From Pyropia haitanensis (taxonomy: Eukaryota; Rhodophyta; Bangiophyceae; Bangiales; Bangiaceae), in the NCBI GenBank assembly GCA_008729055.1, contig SDUX01000008.1, forward strand, positions 4,923,756 to 4,987,755: DNA of 64,000 bases, given 5' to 3'. A program made the translations under genes and the position numbers. This document shows positions 54,801-64,000 of the stretch, piece after piece. The notes beneath the pieces are model-generated. The model worked only from the letters and a program-made list of their open reading frames with translations, had not been told where the DNA came from and made no database searches. Positions within the stretch are counted from its first letter, which is position 1. Each line of letters starts with the position of its first letter.

Positions 54801-57800
54801 TTGTCAAGCGCCTTCGGTCACGGTTTCTTGAGCAGCGGCTGATTGGGATGGCGGACCTCAAGGCCAAGGTTGCGGCAGCTGTGCAAGCTGGTTTCGCGAC
54901 AACGGAGGCGCAGTCGGACCCCGCCCGCCCAAGCGGGGAAGGCACAGATGTCGTGAGCGTCGGCAAGGGGAAGCGGGCGGGCTCTGACGGGACCGTTGCA
55001 CCTATGTCGGCGGCAGAGACGTCCACCACGGGTGCGGCGGCCGTGGTCCGGACGCCAGCGTCGCGTACAGAGGACGCAGATGCCGAGAACGTGCCGCCAG
55101 CACCAGTGCGGCCATTGCCTGCCGAACCGCAGCTGCTACCGCATGAGGATACCATCAACCAATCGGCAGGAGCAGCCGGCGTCGATGCTGTTAACCAACC
55201 GCAGCCAAGTGGACCACCCAACGCCCGCGAGACCACCCCCGTCGGCGTGGCACCGGCGACGGATGTTGCTAGCCTGAACCCCCCATCCAAGCCCATTGTG
55301 ACAGCGACAACCATGTGCGCGTGGCTGAATGATGCGGGCATTGTCGAGCTGATCTTCGACCGCGGCCGTCTCCACGCCGAGGTTATCAAGCGGTCTAGCG
55401 AGGTGATCCAGTTCCTCGCTGGCCGCAGGGCGCTCTCTGCTGCTCACATCGACACTTTGTGGGCTGCGACGCGTGGCACTCACGAGAGTGTGGCGCACAC
55501 AGTCTACTCGGTGCTGTCGGAGCTGCCCATGTCTTTGCAGCCGGTCCTCATCGACCGCCTCTGGTGCCGCATCCGGGCGGTGCCGGCCGTGGAGTACGAC
55601 ACTCAGCTGGTACAGCTGGTCAGTGCGTTTACGTACCGAACTCTGTTGAGTCCCATGATTGTGTTGGTCAAGGCCGCGTCGCTCCGTGTCAACGCACCAC
55701 CAGTGCCATTATCCCCTCGGGGCCCCGCGGGCATGGACTGTGAAGGCGACGGCGTGGCGGCTGACGCTGCCGTTGTGGCCGCGGACGCTGCACCAGAGCT
55801 TGTTGGCCCGCAAGAGTGGTTTGGCGTTAGCCGCCTCTGGGATCTGATACAGGATGGCCAGGGCGTGGCGGATGCGGTGTTTGACGCGGCATCGGCCTCG
55901 CTCCATGACTTTTTGCTCTGGGACCTGTGCGAGAGTCGGCGTAAGCACGTCATCCTAGGGTGCATTGCCAACCTCAAGCGTCACACGTCGCAGCCACAGA
56001 GCATTCAGTTGTTGTGTGCACTCATCGGCGCCAAGTCCATGGGTCCCTCCTCTGGGGGGTCCATTGCGGGCGTCAACGGCTTCACGGCTTTTCTACGGGC
56101 GCTAGACCGGGAGGTGAATTTGGTTCAGGTCGTGGTCGACGATTACGAGGTGTACTCGTCGCAGGCGGTGGCGGCGGCCACCGCCGCTGACGGGCCCTCG
56201 GGGCCGGAGATGGACCTGAACATGGCCCGCCTTGTGCTTCCGTCTCGGCCTGGGCATCTGCGGCAAGTGCTGTTGCGACTGCAGCTGCTGGCGCTGTGTA
56301 TCACCCACTCGTCCGGGATCTTTGCACTTGGCCACGCACAAGTGGACGTGTTGTGGCGATGCTCGGTGGAGCGGGCGGTCACGAGTGCGGAGCGGGATGC
56401 GTTCTTTTCTTGGCTGTGCTTTTGCTGCCCCGACCTAGTTGCCTGTCGCAGCCAGCCCGTCGGACCAGCAGGCCCGACCAACCCGGCGCTGCTATTGCAG
56501 CCGCGACCATCGACCTCCATGACGGGAGTGATTCCGGCGGCCGATCTAGGAGCCGCCGCAATGCCGGTGCACTCTGCCAAGGGTGGAGAAGACGGGTCAA
56601 CCAGCCGCTCGACTGCAGACGCGTCTGTACATACAACCGAATCCGCGATGTCTGATGGTTCGAGCGTCATTGAGTACATATTTTTTGAGAAGCTGCGCCG
56701 GATGAGCGCGGGCCTGCTGACGGAGCGGGCGGCGCTGTGCGCAGAGGTCTACTTTCGGCTGGTCAACTGGGAAGCAGGTCGCCTGCTGACCATTGATGCG
56801 AATGGTGCGCCCACGGGCGGCGGGCATGTACGGGCACAGACCCCCTTCACGGTCAAGCTCAACAACCGGCAGTTCTCGTTTGAGTGCGTGTCGGGCTTGC
56901 CCGTCAGCAGCAACTTCATCGTGCTGGCGCCTCAGCTCATTGGCGTTGATGTGATCTGGGCGCTTGCGCTGGACGCTGTGGAGGCGGCTGATGGGGCCCG
57001 GGCGTCCGACCTTCTCCTCCGCCTGTACCTGCGCCACGCACAGCAGTACTCGGAGAGTACCGGCTCGCGGCTGTCTGAGTTTGTGTCACTTTGTATGAAG
57101 CACCTGTCTACGGCGGCCACGGGCTCGTCTGCCTCCCCGGCGGCGCGGCAGCGCGCCAGCCGCTGTATCTTATTGCTCCGCGCCTTCCTCGATGAGTTCG
57201 ATGCAATCATCAGTCGTGCCGGCCTGGCCGTCACCGACCGGCGGCACAGTGCGCGGACGTTGGGCAAGCCGCTATCGCTTGGTGTTATCATCATCTCTGG
57301 GGGGCGGCTGCAGCTGGCGTGCCACTCCAACGACTCGCTAGGCGCGCTGCGTGCGCGCATTGCTGCGGGTCTGAACGCCCTGGGCGGGCCGACCACCGTC
57401 CCACCGACGGGCGTGCGAATCATCACCGCGGGCAAGGAATTGCGTGACGACGCGCGAACACTGGGGGAACTTCGCATTATTGACCAGCAGCAGCTTCACG
57501 TGGCGCGGCGGGTGCAGCCCGCTTTATCTGCGGGGGGTGGCGGCGCAGCTGGTGGCGGGTCTGGCCGCCCAGGTGGGCTCGCGGCTGGCGGTTCGGCCGG
57601 CGGTGGAGGTGGCGGCACGGGAGCCAACGGCGACGCCATGGAAGGGACCTACAATGGTGCGGCCAGTGGGGTGATCTTTGCTACGGTGAATGCGGCTGAC
57701 CTAGTCGCGCTGGGGTCGGATGTTGTTCCGCGGCGGGTGCTGTCGCGATCCCCGTACTTTGACCACCTCTTCCAGCTGATGGAGGCGGGCGACGAGGACC

Positions 57801-60800
57801 TTAGCGCTCAACTGTGGGAGCTTCTCATGCGGCTGCCAACGAATGAGGCAACGCTTGAAGCGCTGCAGAACCCAGAGTCGGTCGCCGAATGGCGCTCGCT
57901 GCTGGACGCGGCGTCGCCATTCCGGGTGCACTACGCACTGCAGATTATTGACTCGTTGTGCCAGGGTCCTGGCACGGGCGGGGACGTCGACATGGGCGGG
58001 GTGGGGGCAGGCGTAGCTGCATCCGCGCCTGCGGCCGATGGCAGTGCTGCGGCTGCTGAGAAGGGCTCTGACACTGGCACTGCCAGCCCGGCGGCGGTGG
58101 CGGACGCGGGGACCGACGCTGATGCCGGCCGTTCCACACCATCCGAGTGCGAGGATCCGTGCGCGACGCGGAGTTGGCGCACCCGCTTTGTTTCCGGCGG
58201 CGGGCTAACGTACCTTCTCGAGATGCTCCAGACATTTGACTTTGACTCGCAGCCGTGGCGCATTCGCCGGCGATCCTGCTTGACATTGCTGCTCAAGATT
58301 GTCAACGCGTTTCTGGTCGCAGGCAGCATCCAGGACCTGTCGGCAGCATCGGCTGAGCCGCCCGAGTTGGTGCTGACGCCTGGCCTCACTCTTGAGGGTT
58401 CTGCCCTACAGGCGCTGATGAAGAAGCTGCTGCAGATGTCCCAGAATCTGAGCCCTTGCGTGTCCTTGGCGTCTGCGTCCCGTGTGGGGACGGGGGCGGT
58501 GGCGTCCGAGCACGGCGAGGATTTGATCGTCGTACCCGTCGTGTCGCTGGTGGTGGCGGCGGCGCGATCTTCGTCAGACTTGTTGCGCTGGTTTTGCAGC
58601 AGCACTGAGTACAAGGCATGGCTGTACTCAATCCTTTTGCGCTGCGCAGATGAGCGGCGACGGGAAGCTGCGGCCCTGTCTGTGCGGCTGCTGGCATCTC
58701 TATCGGCGGCCAGCCGCAGTGACCTGTTTGTGTTGCTCTTTGACTTGCTCGACTCGGTGGTGGCCGTGGACGCGAGCAACTCGTACTTGACAACCGAGTT
58801 CTTCGCGCTGCTCACCGAGCTTGTCGAGCGGTGTTTTCGGGACTCGGTGCCGACTTCTGCTGGCGATGCGAACACGGCGCTCTCACTCGCTGAGGACGGC
58901 GATACTATCTCTGTGCTGGTGGCTCAGGCGCAGGTGAAGCGCCTTGTAGACGCCATGGTCGGGTTACCTGTGCGAGAGCGGCGGCCCAGTGACGGGGTGG
59001 TCGACAAAGTGCTGGTGGGGCTTCTTGAGGTGCTTCGCATTTTCCTACCATGTTGCAAGGTGTGGGGAGTGGCTGGCGCCTCCCTGGAGCTGCCCGCTAC
59101 CGTGACGCCGGTGTGGGGCTGTGCCGAGCTGCAGGTCGCCGACACGACACCTACCGGCGCGCTTGTTGTGAGCAGCGGGAGCGGGTCCGTGCCCTCCCCG
59201 GAACCTGCCTTGGAGAGCTTGTGCCGCACGCTGACGGAGCATCTGCACGCCTGCCTGTTTGGGAAGCCGACGTCGACAGACCACGGGCCGCTGGCACCGC
59301 CCAAGTGCAAAACGCATGACACGCGGTCGGCCGCCTTTCACTTGCTGCTGGGCTTGACCGCCTTCTCGCCCGCCGTCCATGCTCAAGTGGTTGGTGGCTT
59401 GCTCCAGGCACACCGGGCGATGCTCGAGGCGCGGCGGTCTGCTCTGCGCTTTTGCGCATCGTGGCCTGGCTTGGCACCGCCGCCAGTGGGTGGCGCGGCA
59501 AGTTGGAATGCGGACGTCTTGATGGCTGGTCAACTGGTGGGAGAAGCGCAGCACTATCCATGGGTGCCGCTCGTGTCGTCGTCGGACAAGGCGGCGTGTG
59601 GTTTTGTGGGCCTCAAGAATCTCGGCACCACCTGCTACATGAACTCTTTGCTGCAGCAACTTTTTATGATCCCGCGCTTCCGCACTTCGGTCTTGCGGGC
59701 TCCTATTGACGGCAATGTAGACGACTCGCACACACTGGCTGTCAACCTGCAACTGCTGTTCAGCAACCTCCTGCTGTCGGAGAAGCGGGCTTTCGACACG
59801 CGGGGCTTTTGTCTCGCGTACAAGGACACGGACGGGCGGCCGATTAATACGGCGGTGCAGATGGACGTGGACGAGTTTCTGAACGTTCTTTTTGACAAGT
59901 TGGAAAAGGCTGTCCGTGGTGGCCCGTACGAGAAGCTGCTCGAGGAGACGTTTTGCGGTAAGCTCGTCAACCAGATCATCTGCCGCGACCTACCGTTTGT
60001 GTCGGAGCGGCAGGAGTCGTTCTATGTGCTGAGCCTGGACGTCAAGGACAAGCGGTCAGTGCTTGACAGCCTGGACTTTTACGTGCAAGGCGATGTGCTG
60101 GATGGAGATAACAAGTACTTTTGCTCCCAGTACGACCAGCACGTCGTGGCGCTGAAGCGTACCTGTCTCGGCGCGCTGCCGCACACACTCATTCTCCACC
60201 TCAAGCGGTTTGAGTTTGACTTCGACACGATGCGCAAGGTGAAGGTCAATGACTACTGCGAGTTCCCGTCGGTGCTGGACATGGCGCCGTATACGAAGCC
60301 CGTCCTGGCACGTCGCGACGCATCTTCTCATGCTGGGTTTGGGGCGGTCGCCAGCCACAGCAACGGTGGTGCATCTGCCGCTTTGGCCGCTGCCGGCGAC
60401 GGTGGTGGGACCTTGCCAGGTTCGAGCGCCACGCCCGCCCGTGATGCCGTTCACCCAGACGCTTCATCGGCCACTCATCATGCGTCGGGGTCGGCGCCGG
60501 CAGACGCTGCGGATGACACTTGCGGCTTGCAGTACCGCCTGGTGGGCATGCTCGTTCACGCCGGCACAGCTGACTCGGGCCATTACTACTCGTTTGTGCA
60601 GGAGCGGGGGACGGACCGGTGGATTCACTTCAACGACACTGTCACGGAGGTGTTTGACCCGGCCGACATCCCGCGAACCTGCTACGGCGGCGTCGAGTCG
60701 GTGTCGCAGTGGGATCCACAAGCCCAGAAGACCGTCCAGTGGCTGCAGAGTAAGCAGCACTCGGCGTACATGCTGTTCTATGAGCGCATTGGACCACCTC

Positions 60801-63800
60801 CAGGTGGGGCGCGTCCAGCTGAACCCGCAGCATCCGTGCCGGCACAACCTGCTGGCCCGGTGGGTGTCGCTGCGGGCCCTGCCAGTCACGATACTGTGGA
60901 TGCCGACCAAGGAGAATCGGCCACAATGGACGCTGCGTCCGCCGCTGGGGAGAGCGGTGCGGGCGCCGCGTGTGCGTCCGACGTGAGCCATGTTGTGTCG
61001 GGCGGTCTTGCCGGGGCCCCCAACGGCACGGCAACGCGCGCCACTGCCGTCACGAATGCTGGTGCGGCCGCTGGCCTCAATGACGGTTTTGTCGTGCCAT
61101 CCATCCAGGCGATTCCCGCAGAGGTCTTCCGCCGCGTGTGGAACGAGAACGCGTTGCACTTTTATGACAAGCACCGGCTGGACCCTGATTACGACGCGTT
61201 CCTGATGGAGCTGATCTCGCACAGCTGCCGGTCCATGTCTGCATCAGCTGCGACCGATGGAGAGCCTGTCACTCCGGATCCTGACCTCATTTTGCGTTAC
61301 GCTCAAGTCGGACTCCACTTCCTGCTCGACGGCCTGGCGCGAACAAAGGACAAGGCGAAGATTGCGTCGTGGTGCTCGTTGCTGGACCCGCTGCTCCAGC
61401 ACGTGCTGGCCTCGCGCTGGTTCTTGGGCGTTTGTGTCACAGAGCCGTTTGACTGGCCGCTGCAGCTGCTTGTGAGGTGCCCCCACCCAGAGACACGGAA
61501 GAATGTGGCGTGCTTGTTGCAGTCGGCCGTGCTGCGGCTCCGCACTGCTGAGCTGGAGGAGGGCGTGTACTTGAAGTTCGCGACGGCCCCTGCCGCGGAC
61601 GTGCGCACCGCGGGTCCGTCCATGCACGACGGGGGGACGGGTGATGACGCAACACCCACGGCACTACGAGAAGACCCTACCAAGCTCCGGGCTACCCCAG
61701 TGACGGCCCTGGGGGGCGCCCCGGCTGCTGGCAGCACGGTGGCTTCCTTCGTCGACGCGCTACTCTCTCTGTTGCCCGTAGCGTATGCGACGGGTGACTG
61801 GAAGCACCTAGCCCAGCTGTTTTCGCTGTTGACCTGGTTTGCCACGCTGGGTGCCAACGAGCGAGGCTTCCTTCTTCGTCGGCGTGTGACGGCGCGGGTT
61901 CTGGACTTGTACCTCGGTGATGAGTCTCCGCTCGCGCCGTCCCGCGGGGACCTCCCACGGTCGAAACGACCCAAGACGGAGGAGGCAAACACTCAAGACG
62001 TGGTGCGTGCGCTCCTTCCACTGGTGAGTTTGCTCGCCCGCTCGATGGAGTTTGGCGGCTCGGCCAAGTCGCCAGTGGCGCTACCAACGTCTCGCGCAGG
62101 TGGTGAGAGTGGAAGCAGTTCCCCGCCACCACCACCAGAGGCGAGTAATGGGGTCTCCGTGGAGGCGACGGAGGGACCTTCTTCGTTGTCACCAGATGCG
62201 GCGACACCTGCAACAGCCGTGGTCGAATCCGTCGGTCAGCATGCGGCAGTGACGGACATGGACGACATGATGACTAGCACTGCGCCGGCGCTTGTGGTGG
62301 ACATCGACGGTGCTGGGGCCGCGTCTGGCAGGACGGCACCTGCCCAGGCTGCGCAGAGCGCGTCCCTTGCGGATGTTCAAGCAGCCGCTACGAGGAGTCC
62401 AGCGCCCTCGACGCCTGCTGGAGCACCTGGTGCGGCTCTGTTACCGGCCGGTCGTCTCGAGACGAGTCTGCTCGTTTCGTCCCTCTTCTGGTCGAATGCC
62501 CTCCGTGACGACCTGAGCGGCGAGGCGCTCGCGGAGATCGCTGTTCACCTGTGCAACGACAGTGCGCAGGCGTCGCGAGTGTTGATTGACTCGGCCATAC
62601 GCGGGCTCAACGACGCAAACTACCCGTCCTTCCCGGCCTACTTCGCGGTCCTTCGCCGCATCTTGACCGACTGTGACGATAGGCTTCGCTCGGCGCGCGT
62701 GTCTTACCTGATGCACTCGTTCATTGTGATGGTGCAGGATAACCAGGCGTACAAGCAGGCCACCCTTCACGCGGTGCGGTTTGTGCTGTCGCTGCTCAAC
62801 TCTACAAACGAGGTGTCCTTGATGGTGGCTGAGTGGCTCGTGGCCTCCACTGACCAATGGCTTGCCGCCTGGTTGCTGTGGTGCGAACACCCGCCGGTGC
62901 GGATGGAGGTCCTCTCACTGCTGCGCCGCGTCACCGGTCTCAACACCGACCTGCACGGACAGGTGTGCACGGCACTCATTGGGCTGCTGCCGGTTGCGCT
63001 TGCGATTGCACGCGAGGCTTACAACGCCCACCAACAAGCCACGGAGCAGTCTCCGAGCGGGCAACTGGGACTACTTTCCGCCTACCTGCACGCCCTCCAC
63101 GTGTTCCTGGCGGAGGAGGGCTCTCGTGCCGCTGCCGGCGGACCGTCCGGGGCACCTGTTGTTGAGACTGCGTCGGGCGACGCAGGGGCCAGCCCCGCGC
63201 CTGCCGTCTTGGGACTGCCGCGCCTTCTGCAGCAGCTGGGTGTCTTGGGTGAGATCCTCCGGGTGGTGGATCTTCGCCGTCTGCCATGCGACGAGTCGCA
63301 GCTGGAGCTGATGAGCCTGCTGCATGACATGGCCGCCATGGATGGGGTGCCACTGCTGATGGCGCGTCAGAACTCAGTGGCCACCGGTCTGTGTAATTTT
63401 TTCATCTTTGTGCATCAGGGCAACGAGGCGCTGATGACGTACAACCTGCGCGTTCTGCCCCTTTTGTACGAGGTACTCGAACGGTGCTGCCGTGCGGACC
63501 ATGCCTTCGTCACGCAGCTGGTTGAGCACGGAGACATGGCGTTTGCGCTGCTCTACATTTTTCTGGCGGTGGACTACGCGCAGCTGGTGCTGAGCCACAT
63601 GCCGTCGCTGCACACTGTACTGCAGTTTTGTACGATGGCGAGTCCGTCTTTTCGGTGCAAACAGCGATCGGTTGTGCTGGAGCGTCTGTACAACCTGCTG
63701 CCTACGGCGGGGTATGTGGCCACCGCGAATCTCCCTCAGCTCGCTGCCGCGGACGCATGTCTTCGCTTCCTTCACCAGGCTGTATCCACGCCAGAGGACG

Positions 63801-64000
63801 GAGCGGACTTGCGGGCCAACGAGACCGACTCGAACTATTTTGTCATGACGCTGACTGTCCTGTGTGAGGCGGCGGCCGTGTCGGCCGAGACCCTCCACGT
63901 GGCCTACCGTGCTGTTGACATCTACTACCACGCCGCCATGCTCCAATCGCTTGACGCACCGGGCGCGCTCGCGTCGCGAGTGCCGCGCATCGCGCCGTCC
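51869..64000 (+). CDS. Giant ubiquitin carboxyl-terminal hydrolase, USP9X/USP34/USP24 class (3' end outside window)
   Basis: Exon 1 is 51869-51999. The intron of 288 nt (donor GTACGT, acceptor CTCCAG after a T run) is followed by exon 2 from 52288, open without a stop to the window edge: at least 3,948 residues. Family members remove ubiquitin from proteins. Seen: an armadillo-like helical block (residues about 240-380); an acidic run followed by a ubiquitin-interacting motif, EATALALAISRREL (A-x3-S451); a ubiquitin-like domain (about 1705-1790); and the USP catalytic domain (about 2480-2880) with Cys box GLKNLGTTCYMNSLLQQL (C2493), LPHTLILHLKRFEFD, and His box YRLVGMLVHAGTADSGHYY (H2809), then WIHFNDT supplying the third polar residue. 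The zinc CxxC pairs of relatives are degraded (ICRDLP, YFCSQYDQHV). Helical repeats continue to the edge. The ATG at 51869 is chosen after a C-rich leader. Confidence 0.94.
52000..52287 (+). other. Spliceosomal intron in the USP gene
   Basis: Donor GA|GTACGT at 52000. Acceptor CTCTCCAG at 52287 after a long T tract (52251-52265). Phase 2 on both sides. Removal joins GSGA to E and RLDAPDGELRE in the frame that then stays open to the window end. Confidence 0.8.

Noticed and set aside
1..64000. CRISPR array, insertion sequence or prokaryotic operon
   Set aside because: The tandem repeats have no spacers, no transposase was seen, and the genes have introns and eukaryote-only families.
52285..64000. 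Several separate genes in the right-hand 12 kb
   Set aside because: One plus-strand frame stays open from the intron acceptor to the edge and carries a single coherent giant-USP architecture; other frames there are interrupted.

Overview
This is nuclear DNA from a GC-rich eukaryote. The gene content is eukaryotic: SRP72, an RNA polymerase III subunit, SPX-domain proteins, a tail-anchor-clearing AAA ATPase, and a giant ubiquitin protease. Spliceosomal introns are sparse (0-3 per gene, about 240-340 nt), and one tRNA gene is interrupted twice. Coding regions are saturated with Ala, Gly and Pro codons and with G/C runs. Together these traits fit a bangiophyte-type red alga (Porphyra/Pyropia-like) best. 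That assignment is an inference; another very GC-rich alga cannot be excluded.

Layout: SRP72 (minus, 1.6-4.3 kb); a small two-helix membrane protein (minus, 4.9-5.3 kb); a BAR-domain protein (plus, 6.8-7.8 kb); two divergently oriented SPX paralogues (minus 8.4-10.5 kb, plus 12.6-14.4 kb); a possible ataxin-2-type SM protein (minus, 15.2-16.1 kb); an AGE-family sugar epimerase/isomerase with a leader (plus, 17.0-18.4 kb); a Mediator-9-like protein (plus, 19.2-20.6 kb); a four-exon sterol C4-decarboxylating dehydrogenase (minus, 21.1-23.2 kb); an unidentified protein with a bZIP-like basic patch (plus, 25.1-27.2 kb); Msp1/ATAD1 (plus, 28.0-29.4 kb); GRWD1 (minus, 30.0-32.0 kb) divergent from RPC3 (plus, 32.7-34.5 kb); a flavin polyamine oxidase (minus, 34.9-36.7 kb); an AT-richer gene-poor island (about 38-42 kb) holding a tRNA-Ala gene; a PP2A B''-type regulatory subunit (plus, 43.0-45.0 kb); an AGC protein kinase (minus, 46.2-48.3 kb); and the 5' 12 kb of a giant USP9X/USP34/USP24-class deubiquitinase that runs off the right edge.

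Most genes act in separate housekeeping processes: protein targeting, organelle quality control, ribosome and tRNA/5S synthesis, sterol synthesis, phosphate/inositol-pyrophosphate sensing and ubiquitin turnover. There is no operon-like logic.

Two observations stand out. First, the tRNA-Ala(AGC) gene on the minus strand folds perfectly only if two 14-nt introns are removed, one at the canonical 37/38 site and one in the T loop. Second, all five introns that I could place confidently start with GTRCGT (C at +4). A third point affects every protein model: many genes switch reading frame exactly at G/C homopolymers. This looks like run-length errors in the sequence rather than biology. The giant USP gene has no such runs and stays open for 11.7 kb.
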